From Osmia lignaria lignaria (taxonomy: Eukaryota > Arthropoda > Insecta > Hymenoptera > Megachilidae), in contig NC_135032.1 of assembly GCF_051020975.1 (NCBI RefSeq), forward strand, positions 7,378,001 through 7,442,000: a stretch of DNA of 64,000 nucleotides, in the 5' to 3' direction. Positions 24,219 through 39,393 of the stretch are shown here, one piece after another. Position 1 is the first letter of the stretch; every line of letters starts with the position of its first letter. A program made the translations under genes and the position numbers. Under the pieces are notes generated by a model. That model ran no database searches. It had not been told where the DNA came from and was given only the letters and a program-made list of their open reading frames with translations.

Positions 24219-26431
24219 GTACATTGATCTGTGGGAATGAATCAATCTATTACATTATATCGAATGTAGATATAGTAAGATTGATATTGTTATTAAATGT
24301 ACATTGATCTGTGGGAATGAATCAGTATATTAGATTATATCGAATGTAGATATAGTACCAATGATATTGTTATTAAATGTACATTAATCTGTGGGAATGA
24401 ATCAGTATATTACATTATATTCAATGTAGATACAGTACCAATGATATTGTTATTAAATGTATATTGATCTGTGGGAAGGAATCAGTATATTACATTATAT
24501 CTAATGTAGATATGGTAATAATGATATTGTTTTTAAATGCACATTGATCTGTGGGAAGGAATCAGTATATCACATTATGTCCAACGGAGATATAATAATA
24601 CTGGCATTGTTTGTAAATGTATATTACATATCTACTGTAGATATAGTACTAATGATACTGTTATTAAATGTACATTGATCTGTGGGATTGAATCAGTATA
24701 TTACATTATATTCAATGTAGATATAGTACCAATGATATTGTTATTAAATGTACATTGATCTGTGGGAATGAATCAATCTATTACATTATATCGAATGTAG
24801 ATATAGTACTAATGATATTGTTATTAAATGTATATTGATCTGTGGGAATGAATCAGTATATTAGATTATATTCAATGTAGATATAGTACCAATGATATTG
24901 TTATTAAATGTACATTGATCTGTGGGAATGAATCAGTATATTACACTATATTCAATGTACATACAGTACCAATGATATTGTTATTAAATGTACATTGATC
25001 TGTGGGAAGGAATCAGTATATTACATTATGTCCAACGGAGATATAATAATACTGGCATTGTTTGTAAATGTACATTACATATCTACTGTGGATATAGTAC
25101 TAATGATACTGTTATTAAATGTACATTGATCTGTGGGAATGAATGAGCATATAACATTATATTCAATGTAGATATAGTACCAATGATATTGTTATTAAAT
25201 GTACATTGATCTGTGGGGAGGAATCAGTATATTACATTATATCTAATGTAGATATGGTAATAATGATATTGTTATTAAATGTACATTACATATCTAATGT
25301 AGATATAGTACTAATGATATTGTTAATAAATACACATTCATCTGTGGGAACGAATAACTATATTACATTATATCGAGTGTAGATATAGTACTAAGGATGT
25401 TGTTATTAAATATACATTGCTCTGTGGGAATGAATCAGTATATTACATTATATTCAATGTAGATATAGTACCAATGATATTGTTATTACTCGCACATTGA
25501 TCTGTGGGAACGAATAAGTATATTACATTATATCTAATGTAGATATAGTAATAATGACATTGTTATTAAATGTACATTGCTCTGTGGGAAAGAATCAGTA
25601 TATTACATTATGTCCAACGGAGATATGGTAATAATGGCATTGTTTGTAAATGTATATTACATATCTACCGTAGACATAGTACTAATGATATTGCTATTAA
25701 ATGTACATTGATCTGTGGGAAGGAATCAGTATATTACATTATATTCAATGTAGATATAGTACCAATGATATTGTTATTAAATGTACATTGATCTGTGGGA
25801 AAGAATCAGTATATTACATTATATCAAATGTAGATATGGTAATAATGATATTGTTATTAAATGTACATTACATATCTAATGTAGATATAGTACTAATGAT
25901 ATTGTTAACAAATACACATTCATCTGTGGGAACGAATAACTATATTACATTATATCGAATGTAGATATAGTACTAAGGATATTGTTATTAAATATACATT
26001 GATCTGTTGGAAGGAATCAGTATATTACATTACGTCCAACGAAGATATAGTAATAATGGCATTGTTTGTAAATGTATATCACATATCTACTGTAGATATA
26101 GTACCAATGATATTGTTATTAAATGTACATTGATCTGTGGGAAAGAATCAGTATATTACATTATATCTAATGTAGATATGGTAATAATGATATTGTTATT
26201 AAATGTACATTACATATCTATTGTAGATATAGTACTAAGGATATTGTTATTAAGTATACATTGATCTGTTGGAAGGAATCAGTATACTACATTATGTCCA
26301 ACGGAGATATAGTAATAATGGCATTGTTTGTAAATGTATATTACATATCTACTGTAGATATAGTACTAATGATATTGTTATAAAATGTACATTGATCTGT
26401 GGGAATGAATCAGTATATTACATTATATTCA
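24219..26431 (+). repeat. Linker block between copies I and II
   Basis: This stretch is entirely satellite but is not part of the 7.9-kb repeat. Its left part belongs to a segment (about 23899-25268) that recurs 20933 bp downstream at 44832-46201, with the shared rare GTAAGATTGATATTG. Its right part, from about 24735, recurs 12917 bp downstream at 37652-39393. It contains D with CGTCCAACGAAG near 26035. Confidence 0.87.
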
Positions 26432-29400
26432 ATGTAGATATAGTACCAATGATATTGTTATTAAATGTACATTGATCTGTGGGAAGGAATCAGTATATTA
26501 CATTATATCTAATGTAGATATGGTAATAATGATATTGTTATTAAATGTACATTACATATCTAATGTAGATATAGTACTAATGATATTATTAATAAATACA
26601 CATTCATCTGTGGGAACGAATAACTATATTACATTATATCGAGTGTAGATATAGTACTAAGGATGTTGTTATTAAATATACATTGCTCTGTGGGAATGAA
26701 TCAGTATATTACATTATATTCAATGTAGATATAGTACCAATGATATTGTTATTAATCGCACATTGATCTGTGGGAACGAATAAGTATATTACATTATATC
26801 TAATGTAGATATAGTAATAATGATATTGTTATTAAATGTACATTGATCTGTGGGAAAGAATCAGTATATTACATTATGTCCAACGGAGATATAGTAATAA
26901 TGGCATTGTTTGTAAATGTATATTACATATCTACCGTAGATATAGTACTAATGATATTGTTATTAAATGTACATTGATCTGTGGGAATGAGTCTGTATAT
27001 GACATTATACCTAATGTAGATATAGCAATAATGATATTGTTATTAAATGTACATTGATCGGTGGGAACGAATCAATCTATTACCTTATATCGAATGTAGA
27101 TATAGTACTAATGATATTGTTATTAAATGTACATTGATCTGTGGGAAAGAATCAGTATATTACATTATATCTAATGTAGATATGGTAATAATGATATTGT
27201 TATTAAATGTACATTACATATCTAATGTAGATATAGTACTAATGATATTGTTAATAAATACACATTCATCTGTGGGAACGAATAACTATATTACATTATA
27301 TCGAATGTAGATATAGTACTAAGGATATTGTTATTAAATATACATTGATCTGTTGGAAGGAATCAGTATATTACATTATGTCCAACGGAGATATAGTAAT
27401 AACGGCATTGTTTGTAAATGTATATTACATATCTACTGTAGATATAGTACTAATGATATTGTTATTAAATGTACATTGAGCTGTGGGAATGAATCAGTAT
27501 ATTACATTATATTCAATGTAGATACAGTACCAATGATATTGTTATTAAATGTACATTGATCTGTGGGAAGGAATCAGTATATTACATTATATCTAATGTA
27601 GATATGGTAATAATGATATTGTTTTTAAATGTACATTACATATCTAATGTAGATATAGTACTAATGATAATGTTATTAAATGCATATTCATCTGTGGGAA
27701 CGAAGAAGTATATTACATGATATCTAATGTAGATATAGTAATAATGATATTGTTATTAAATGTACATTGATCTGCTGGAATGAATCAATATATTACATTA
27801 TATCGAATGTAGATATAGTACTAATGATATTGTTATTAAATGTACATTGATCTGTGGGAAGGAATCAGTATATTACATTATGTCCAACGGAGATATAATA
27901 ATACTGGCATTGTTTGTAAATGTATATTACATATCTACTGTAGATATAGCACTAATGATATTGTCAATAAATACACATTCATCTGTGGGAACGAATAACT
28001 ATATTACATTATATGGAATGTAGATATAGTACTAAGGATATTGTTATTGAATGTACATTGATCTGTGGGAATGAATCAGTATATTACATTATATTCAATG
28101 TAGATATAGTACCAATGATATTGTTATTAATCGCACATTCATCTGTGGGAACGAATAAGTATATTACATTATATCTAATGTAGATATAGTAATAATGATA
28201 TTGTTATTAAATGTACATTGATCTGTGGGAAAGAATCAGTATATTACATTATGTCCAACGGAGATATAGTAATAATGGCATTGTTTGTAAATGTATATTA
28301 CATATCTACCGTAGATATAGTACTAATGATATTGTTATTAAATGTACATTGATCTGTTGGAATGAGTCTGTATATGACATTATACCTAATGTAGATATAG
28401 CAATAATGATATTGTTATTAAATGTTCATTGATCGGTGGGAACGAATCAATCTATTACATTATATCGAATGTAGATATAGTACTAATGATATTGTTAACA
28501 AATACAGATTCATCTGTGGGAACGAATAACTATATTACATTATATCGAATGTAGATATAGTACTAAGGATATTGTTATTAAATATACATTGATCTGTTGG
28601 AAGGAATCAGTATATTACATTATGTCCAACGGAGATATAGTAATAATGGCATTGTTTGTAAATGTATATCACATATCTACTGTAGATATAGTACTAATGA
28701 TATTGTTATTAAATGTACATTGATCTGTGGGAAGGAATCAGTATATTACATTATATCTAATGTAGATATGGTAATAATGATATTGTTATTAAATGTACAT
28801 TACATATCTAATGTAGATATAGTACTAATGATAATGTTATTAAATGCATATTCATCTGTGGGAACGAATAAGTATATTACATCATATCTAATGTAGATAT
28901 AGTAATAATGATATTGTTATTAAATGTACATTGATCTGTTGGAATGAATCAATATATTACATTATATCGAATGTAGATATAGTACTAAGGATATTGTTAT
29001 TAAATATACATTGATCTCTTGGAAGGAATCAGTATATTACATTAGGTCCAACGGAGATATAGTAATAATGGCATTGTTTGTAAATGTATATTACATATCT
29101 ACCGTAGATATAGTACTAATGATATTGTTATTAAATGTACATTGATCTGTGGGAAGGAATTAGTATATTACATTATATTAAATGTAGATATAGTACCAAT
29201 GATATTGTTATTAAATGTACATTGATCTGTGGGAAGGAATCAGTATATTACATTGTATCTAATGTAGATATGGTAATAATGATATTGTTATTAAATGTAC
29301 ATTACATATCTAATGTAGATATAGTACTAATGATATTGTTAATAAATACACATTCATCTGTGGGAACGAATAACTATATTACATTATATCGAGTGTAGAT

Positions 29401-30380
29401 ATAGTACTAAGGATGTTGTTATTAAATATACATTGCTCTGTGGGAATGAATCAGTATATTACATTATATTCAATGTAGATATAGTACCAATGATATTGTT
29501 ATTACTCGCACATTGATCTGTGGGAACGAATAAGTATATTACATTATATCTAATGTAGATATAGTACTAAGGATATTGTTATTAAATATACATTGATCTC
29601 TTGGAAGGAATCAGTATATTACATTATGTCCAACGGAGATATAGTAATAATGGCATTGTTTGTAAATGTATATTACATATCTACCGTAGATATAGTACTA
29701 ATGATATTGTTATTAAATGTACATTGATCTGTGGGAAGGAATTAGTATATTACATTATATTAAATGTAGATATAGTACCAATGATATTGTTATTAAATGT
29801 ACATTGATCTGTGGGAAGGAATCAGTATATTACATTATATTCAATGTAGATATAGTACCAATGATATTGTTATTAAATGTACATTGATCTGTGGGAAAGA
29901 ATCAGTATATTACATTATATCAAATGTAGATATGGTAATAATGATGTTGTTATTAAATGTACATTACATATCTAATGTAGATATAGTACTAATGATATTG
30001 TTAACAAATACACATTCATCTGTGGGAACGAATAACTATATTACATTATATCGAATGTAGATATAGTACTAAGGATATTGTTATTAAATATACATTGATC
30101 TGTTGGAAGGAATCATTATATTACATTACGTCCAACGAAGATATAGTAATAATGGCATTGTATGTAAATGCACATTACATATCTACTGTAGATATAGTAC
30201 TAATGATATTGTTATTAAATGTACATTGATCTGTGGGAATTGATCAGTATATTACATTATATTCAATGTAGATATAGTACCAATGATATTGTTATTAAGT
30301 GCACATTCATCTGTGGGAACGAGTAAGTATATTACATTATATCTAATGTAGATATAGTAAGAATGATATTGTTATTAAAT

Positions 30381-30481
30381 GTACATTGATCTGTGGGAAT
30401 GAATCAATCTATTACATTATATCGAATGTATATTACATTATATTCAATGTCGATATAGTACCAATGATATTGTTATTAAGT
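30381..30481 (+). repeat. 101-bp hybrid unit, type 1, copy II
   Basis: Exact positional counterpart of 20336-20436 at +10045, with the same TGTCGATATAG marker. Confidence 0.9.
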
Positions 30482-31383
30482 GCACATTCATCTGTGGGAA
30501 CGAATAAGTATATTACATTATATCTAATGTAGATATAGTAAGAATGATATTGTTATTAAATGTACATTAATCTGTGGGAATGAATCAGTATATTAGATTA
30601 TATCGAATGTAGATATAGTAAGAATGATATTGTTATTAAATGTACATTGATCTGTGGGAATGAATCAATCTATTACATTATATCGAATGTAGATATAGTA
30701 CTAATGATATTGTTATTAAATGTACATTGATCTGTGGGAATGAATCACTATATTAGATTATATTCAATGCAGATATAGTACCAATGATATTGTTATTAAA
30801 TGTACATTGATCTGTGGGAATGAATCAGTATATTACATTAGATCGAATGTAGATATAGTACTAATGATATTGTTATTAAATGTACATTGATCTGTGGGAA
30901 AGAATCAGTATATTACATTATATCTAATGTAGATATGGTAATAATGATATTGTTATTAAATGTACATTACATATCTATTGTAGATATAGTACTAAGGATA
31001 TTGTTATTAAGTATACATTGATCTGTTGGAAGGAATCAGTATACTACATTATGTCCAACGGAGATATAGTAATAATGGCATTGTTTGTAAATGTATATTA
31101 CATATCTACTGTAGATATAGTACTAATGATATTGTTATAAAATGTACATTGATCTGTGGGAATGAATCAGTATATTACATTATATTCAATGTAGATATAG
31201 TACCAATGATATTGTTATTAAATGTACATTGATCTGTGGGAACGAATCAGCATATTACATTATATTCAATGTAGATGTAGTACCAATGATATTGTTATTA
31301 AATGTACATTGATCTGTGGGAATGAGTCTGTATATGACATTATACCTAATGTAGATAGAGCAACAACGATACTGTTATTAAAT

Positions 31384-31484
31384 GTACATTGATCTGTGGG
31401 AATGAATCAATCTATTACATTATAGCGAATGTATATTACATTATATTCAATGTAGATATAGTACCAATGATATTGTTATTAAGT
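31384..31484 (+). repeat. 101-bp hybrid unit, type 2, copy II
   Basis: Counterpart of 21339-21439 at +10045, with TAGCGAATG. The preceding class K unit reads CAACAACG here rather than CAATAACG. Confidence 0.9.
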
Positions 31485-34263
31485 GCACATTCATCTGTGG
31501 GAACGAATAAGTATATTACATTATATCTAATGTAGATATAGTAAGAATGATATTGTTATTAAACGTACATTAATCTGTGGGAATGAATCAGTATATTAGA
31601 TTATATCGAATGTAGATATAGTACCAATGATATTGTTATTGAATGTACATTGATCTGTGGGAATGAATCAGTATATTACATTATATTCAATGTAGATACA
31701 GTACCAATGATATTGTTATTAAATGTACATTGATCTGTGGGAAGGAATCAGTATATTACATTATATCTAATGTAGATATGGTAATAATGATATTGTTTTT
31801 AAATGTACATTACATATCTAATGTAGATATAGTACTAATGATAATGTTATTAAATGCATATTCATCTGTGGGAATGAATAAGTATATTACATTATATCTA
31901 ATGTAGATATGGTAATAATGATATTGTTATTAAATGTACATTGATCTGTTGGAATGAATCAATATATTACATTATATCGAATGTATATATAGTACTAATG
32001 ATATTGTTATTAAATGTACATTGATCTGTGGGAAGGAATCAGTATATTACATTATGTCCAACGGAGATATAGTAATAATGGCATTGTTTTTAAATGTACA
32101 TTACATATCTAATTTAGATATAGTACTAATGATAATGTTATTAAATGCATATTCATCTGTGGGAACGAATAAGTATATTACATTATATCTAATGTAGATA
32201 TAGTAATAATGATATTGTTATTAAATGTACTTTGATCTGTTGGAATGAATCAATATATTACATTATATCGAATGTAGATATAGTACTAATGATATTGTTA
32301 TTAAATGTACATTGATCTGTGGGAAAGAATCAGTATATTACATTATATCTAATGTAGATATTGTAATAATGATATTGTTATTAAATGTACATTACATATC
32401 TAATGTAGATATAGTACTAAGGATATTGTTATTAAATATACATTGATCTGTTGGAAGGAATCAGTATATTACATTATGTCCAACGGAGATATAGTAATAA
32501 TGGCATTGCTTGTAAATGTATAGTACATATCCACTGTAGATATAGTACTAATGATATTGTTATTAAATGTACATTGATCTGTGGGAATTGATCAGTATAT
32601 TACATTATATTCAATGTAGCTATAGTACCAATGATATTGTTATTAAGTGCACATTCATCTGTGGGAACGAATAAGTATATTACATTATATCTAATGTAGA
32701 TATAGTAAGAATGATATTGTTATTAAATGTACATTGATCTGTGGGAATGAATCAATCTATTACATTATATCGAATGTAGATATAGCAAGAATGATATTGT
32801 TATTAAATGTACATTGATCTGTGGGAATGAATCAATCTATTACATTATATCGAATGTAGATATAGTACTAATGATATTGTTATTAAATGTATATTGATCT
32901 GTGGGAATGAATCAGTATATTAGATTATATTCAATGTAGATATGGTACCAATGATATTGTTATTAAATGTACATTGATCTGTGGGAATGAATCAGTATAT
33001 TACATTATATTCAATGTAGATACAGTACCAATGATATTGTTATTAAATGTACATTGATCTGTGGGAAGGAATCAGTATATTACATTATGTCCAACGGAGA
33101 TATAATAATACTGGCATTGTTTGTAAATGTACATTACATATCTACTGTGGATATAGTACTAATGATACTGTTATTAAATGTACATTGATCTGTGGGAATG
33201 AATGAGCATATAACATTATATTCAATGTAGATATAGTACCAATGATATTGTTATTAAATGTACATTGATCTGTGGGGAGGAATCAGTATATTACATTATA
33301 TCTAATGTAGATATGGTAATAATGATATGGTTTTTAAATGTACATTACATATCTAATGTAGATATAGTACTAATGATAATGTTATTAAATGCATATTCAT
33401 CTATGGAAACGAATAAGTATATTACATTATATCGAATGTAGATATAGTACTAATGATATTGTTATTAAATGTACATTGATCTGCGGGAAGGAATCAGTAT
33501 ATTACATTATGTCCAACGGAGATACAGCAATAATGGCATTGATTGTAAATGTATATTACATATCTACTGTAGATATAGTACTAATGATATTGTTATTAAA
33601 TGTACATTGATCTGTGGGAAAGAATCAGTATATTACATTATATCTAATGTAGATATTGTAATAATGATATTGTTATTAAATGTACATTACATATCTAATG
33701 TAGATATAGTACTAAGGATATTGTTATTAAATATACATTGATCTGTTGGAAGGAATCAGTATATTACATTATGTCCAACGGAGATATAGTAATAATGGCA
33801 TTGCTTGTAAATGTATAGTACATATCTACTGTAGATATAGTACTAATGATATTGTTATTAAATGTACATTGATCTGTGGGAATTGATCAGTATATTACAT
33901 TATATTCAATGTAGATATAGTACCAATGATATTGTTATTAAGTGCACATTCATCTGTGGGAACGAATAAGTATATTACATTATATCTAATGTAGATATAG
34001 TAAGAATGATATTGTTATTAAATGTACATTGATCTGTGGGAATGAATCAATCTATTACATTATATCGAATGTAGATATAGTAAGAATGATATTGTTATTA
34101 AATGTACATTGATCTGTGGGAATTGATCAGTATATTACATTATATTCAATGTAGATATAGTACCAATGATATTGTTATTAAGTGCACATTCATCTGTGGG
34201 AACGAGTAAGTATATTACATTATATCTAATGTAGATATAGTAAGAATGATATTGTTATTAAAT

Positions 34264-35078
34264 GTACATTGATCTGTGGGAAGGAATCAGTATATTACAT
34301 TATATTCAATGTAGATATAGTACCAATGATATTGTTATTAAATGTACATTGATCTGTGGGAAAGAATCAGTATATTACATTATATCAAATGTAGATATGG
34401 TAATAATGATGTTGTTATTAAATGTACATTACATATCTAATGTAGATATAGTACTAATGATATTGTTAACAAATACACATTCATCTGTGGGAACGAATAA
34501 CTATATTACATTATATCGAATGTAGATATAGTACTAAGGATATTGTTATTAAATATACATTGATCTGTTGGAAGGAATCATTATATTACATTACGTCCAA
34601 CGAAGATATAGTAATAATGGCATTGTTTGTAAATGTATATCACATATCTACTGTAGATATAGTACTAATGATATTGTTATTAAATGTACATTGATCTGTG
34701 GGAAAGAATCGGTATATTACATTATATCTAATGTAGATATTGTAATAATGATATTGTTATTAGATGTACATTACATATCTAATGTAGATATAGTACTAAT
34801 GATATTGTTATTAAATGTACATTGATCTGTGGGAAGGAATCAGTATATTACATTATGTCCAACGGAGATATGATAATACTGGCATTGTTTGTAAATGTAT
34901 ATTACATATCTACTGTAGATATAGTACGAAGGATATTGTTATTAAATATACATTGATCTGTTGGAAGGAATTAGTATATTACATTATGTCCAACGGAGAT
35001 GTAGTAATAATGGCATTGTATGTAAATGCACATTACATATCTACTGTAGATATAGTACTAATGATATTGTTATTAAAT
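34264..35078 (+). repeat. Linker block between copy II and the third partial copy
   Basis: 34264-34610 repeats 29799-30145 (shared GATGTTGTTATTAAAT, GTTAACAAAT and CGTCCAACGAAG). It is followed by a stretch with rare variants GATGTACATTAC, GATATGATAATACTGG and GTACGAAGG. That part recurs near 57.1-57.65 kb at +22717. About 35002-35078 already belongs to the next copied block. Confidence 0.85.
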
Positions 35079-35238
35079 GTACATTGATCTGTGGGAATTG
35101 ATCAGTATATTACATTATATTCAATGTAGATATAGTACCAATGATATTGTTATTAAGTGCACATTCATCTGTGGGAACGAGTAAGTATATTACATTATAT
35201 CTAATGTAGATATAGTAAGAATGATATTGTTATTAAAT

Positions 35239-35339
35239 GTACATTGATCTGTGGGAATGAATCAATCTATTACATTATATCGAATGTATATTACATTATA
35301 TTCAATGTCGATATAGTACCAATGATATTGTTATTAAGT
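35239..35339 (+). repeat. 101-bp hybrid unit, type 1, third copy
   Basis: Counterpart of 30381-30481 at +4858, with the same TGTCGATATAG marker. Confidence 0.9.
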
Positions 35340-36241
35340 GCACATTCATCTGTGGGAACGAATAAGTATATTACATTATATCTAATGTAGATATAGTAAG
35401 AATGATATTGTTATTAAATGTACATTAATCTGTGGGAATGAATCAGTATATTAGATTATATCGAATGTAGATATAGTAAGAATGATATTGTTATTAAATG
35501 TACATTGATCTGTGGGAATGAATCAATCTATTACATTATATCGAATGTAGATATAGTACTAATGATATTGTTATTAAATGTACATTGATCTGTGGGAATG
35601 AATCACTATATTAGATTATATTCAATGCAGATATAGTACCAATGATATTGTTATTAAATGTACATTGATCTGTGGGAATGAATCAGTATATTACATTAGA
35701 TCGAATGTAGATATAGTACTAATGATATTGTTATTAAATGTACATTGATCTGTGGGAAAGAATCAGTATATTACATTATATCTAATGTAGATATGGTAAT
35801 AATGATATTGTTATTAAATGTACATTACATATCTATTGTAGATATAGTACTAAGGATATTGTTATTAAGTATACATTGATCTGTTGGAAGGAATCAGTAT
35901 ACTACATTATGTCCAACGGAGATATAGTAATAATGGCATTGTTTGTAAATGTATATTACATATCTACTGTAGATATAGTACTAATGATATTGTTATAAAA
36001 TGTACATTGATCTGTGGGAATGAATCAGTATATTACATTATATTCAATGTAGATATAGTACCAATGATATTGTTATTAAATGTACATTGATCTGTGGGAA
36101 CGAATCAGCATATTACATTATATTCAATGTAGATGTAGTACCAATGATATTGTTATTAAATGTACATTGATCTGTGGGAATGAGTCTGTATATGACATTA
36201 TACCTAATGTAGATAGAGCAATAACGATACTGTTATTAAAT

Positions 36242-36342
36242 GTACATTGATCTGTGGGAATGAATCAATCTATTACATTATAGCGAATGTATATTACATT
36301 ATATTCAATGTAGATATAGTACCAATGATATTGTTATTAAGT
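36242..36342 (+). repeat. 101-bp hybrid unit, type 2, third copy
   Basis: Counterpart of 31384-31484 at +4858, with TAGCGAATG and the preceding CAATAACG class K unit. Confidence 0.9.
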
Positions 36343-37651
36343 GCACATTCATCTGTGGGAACGAATAAGTATATTACATTATATCTAATGTAGATATAGT
36401 AAGAATGATATTGTTATTAAACGTACATTAATCTGTGGGAATGAATCAGTATATTAGATTATATCGAATGTAGATATAGTACCAATGATATTGTTATTGA
36501 ATGTACATTGATCTGTGGGAATGAATCAGTATATTACATTATATTCAATGTAGATACAGTACCAATGATATTGTTATTAAATGTACATTGATCTGTGGGA
36601 AGGAATCAGTATATTACATTATATCTAATGTAGATATGGTAATAATGATATTGTTTTTAAATGTACATTACATATCTAATGTAGATATAGTACTAATGAT
36701 AATGTTATTAAATGCATATTCATCTGTGGGAATGAATAAGTATATTACATTATATCTAATGTAGATATGGTAATAATGATATTGTTATTAAATGTACATT
36801 GATCTGTTGGAATGAATCAATATATTACATTATATCGAATGTATATATAGTACTAATGATATTGTTATTAAATGTACATTGATCTGTGGGAAGGAATCAG
36901 TATATTACATTATGTCCAACGGAGATATAGTAATAATGGCATTGTTTTTAAATGTACATTACATATCTAATTTAGATATAGTACTAATGATAATGTTATT
37001 AAATGCATATTCATCTGTGGGAACGAATAAGTATATTACATTATATCTAATGTAGATATAGTAATAATGATATTGTTATTAAATGTACTTTGATCTGTTG
37101 GAATGAATCAATATATTACATTATATCGAATGTAGATATAGTACTAATGATATTGTTATTAAATGTACATTGATCTGTGGGAAAGAATCAGTATATTACA
37201 TTATATCTAATGTAGATATTGTAATAATGATATTGTTATTAAATGTACATTACATATCTAATGTAGATATAGTACTAAGGATATTGTTATTAAATATACA
37301 TTGATCTGTTGGAAGGAATCAGTATATTACATTATGTCCAACGGAGATATAGTAATAATGGCATTGCTTGTAAATGTATAGTACATATCCACTGTAGATA
37401 TAGTACTAATGATATTGTTATTAAATGTACATTGATCTGTGGGAATTGATCAGTATATTACATTATATTCAATGTAGCTATAGTACCAATGATATTGTTA
37501 TTAAGTGCACATTCATCTGTGGGAACGAATAAGTATATTACATTATATCTAATGTAGATATAGTAAGAATGATATTGTTATTAAATGTACATTGATCTGT
37601 GGGAATGAATCAATCTATTACATTATATCGAATGTAGATATAGCAAGAATG

Positions 37652-39393
37652 ATATTGTTATTAAATGTACATTGATCTGTGGGAATGAATCAATCTATTA
37701 CATTATATCGAATGTAGATATAGTACTAATGATATTGTTATTAAATGTATATTGATCTGTGGGAATGAATCAGTATATTAGATTATATTCAATGTAGATA
37801 TAGTACCAATGATATTGTTATTAAATGTACATTGATCTGTGGGAATGAATCAGTATATTACACTATATTCAATGTACATACAGTACCAATGATATTGTTA
37901 TTAAATGTACATTGATCTGTGGGAAGGAATCAGTATATTACATTATGTCCAACGGAGATATAATAATACTGGCATTGTTTGTAAATGTACATTACATATC
38001 TACTGTGGATATAGTACTAATGATACTGTTATTAAATGTACATTGATCTGTGGGAATGAATGAGCATATAACATTATATTCAATGTAGATATAGTACCAA
38101 TGATATTGTTATTAAATGTACATTGATCTGTGGGGAGGAATCAGTATATTACATTATATCTAATGTAGATATGGTAATAATGATATTGTTATTAAATGTA
38201 CATTACATATCTAATGTAGATATAGTACTAATGATATTGTTAATAAATACACATTCATCTGTGGGAACGAATAACTATATTACATTATATCGAGTGTAGA
38301 TATAGTACTAAGGATGTTGTTATTAAATATACATTGCTCTGTGGGAATGAATCAGTATATTACATTATATTCAATGTAGATATAGTACCAATGATATTGT
38401 TATTACTCGCACATTGATCTGTGGGAACGAATAAGTATATTACATTATATCTAATGTAGATATAGTAATAATGACATTGTTATTAAATGTACATTGCTCT
38501 GTGGGAAAGAATCAGTATATTACATTATGTCCAACGGAGATATGGTAATAATGGCATTGTTTGTAAATGTATATTACATATCTACCGTAGACATAGTACT
38601 AATGATATTGCTATTAAATGTACATTGATCTGTGGGAAGGAATCAGTATATTACATTATATTCAATGTAGATATAGTACCAATGATATTGTTATTAAATG
38701 TACATTGATCTGTGGGAAAGAATCAGTATATTACATTATATCAAATGTAGATATGGTAATAATGATATTGTTATTAAATGTACATTACATATCTAATGTA
38801 GATATAGTACTAATGATATTGTTAACAAATACACATTCATCTGTGGGAACGAATAACTATATTACATTATATCGAATGTAGATATAGTACTAAGGATATT
38901 GTTATTAAATATACATTGATCTGTTGGAAGGAATCAGTATATTACATTACGTCCAACGAAGATATAGTAATAATGGCATTGTTTGTAAATGTATATCACA
39001 TATCTACTGTAGATATAGTACCAATGATATTGTTATTAAATGTACATTGATCTGTGGGAAAGAATCAGTATATTACATTATATCTAATGTAGATATGGTA
39101 ATAATGATATTGTTATTAAATGTACATTACATATCTATTGTAGATATAGTACTAAGGATATTGTTATTAAGTATACATTGATCTGTTGGAAGGAATCAGT
39201 ATACTACATTATGTCCAACGGAGATATAGTAATAATGGCATTGTTTGTAAATGTATATTACATATCTACTGTAGATATAGTACTAATGATATTGTTATAA
39301 AATGTACATTGATCTGTGGGAATGAATCAGTATATTACATTATATTCAATGTAGATATAGTACCAATGATATTGTTATTAAATGTACATTGAT
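37652..39393 (+). repeat. Copy of about 24735-26476 at +12917
   Basis: Shared rare variants include CACTATATTCAATGTACATACAG, GGATGTTG with GAGTGTAG, GTTATTACTC, TGCTCTGTGGG, GATATGGTAATAATGGC, ACCGTAGACATAG and CGTCCAACGAAG. The copy ends at about 39393, where the next unit is an A with AACGAATCAGCATATT instead of the C unit found at 26467. Confidence 0.88.

Larger units (their letters stand above)
26432..34263 (+). repeat. Segmental repeat, copy II (about 7.8 kb)
   Basis: Near-identical to 16303-24218. It is 84 bp shorter: it lacks one 80-bp class A unit and the 4-bp insertion. Noted substitutions are few, for example CAACAACG near 31363 versus CAATAACG near 21318, and GAGTAAG near 34206 versus GAATAAG. 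It ends at an A-F string and then joins a class A unit of the GGAAGG type instead of a class B unit. Hybrid units lie at 30381 and 31384. Confidence 0.9.
35079..37800 (+). repeat. Third copy of the 20176-22897 segment
   Basis: It matches 30221-32942 at +4858 and so also 20176-22897. It includes both 101-bp hybrid units (35239 and 36242), the GAGTAAG variant, the ATTAGATCG unit, the class K unit and the GTACTTTGATC unit. Homology ends at a class A unit that reads GATATAGTACC here and GATATGGTACC in copy II. After that the sequence follows the block at 24.8 kb instead. Confidence 0.89.
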
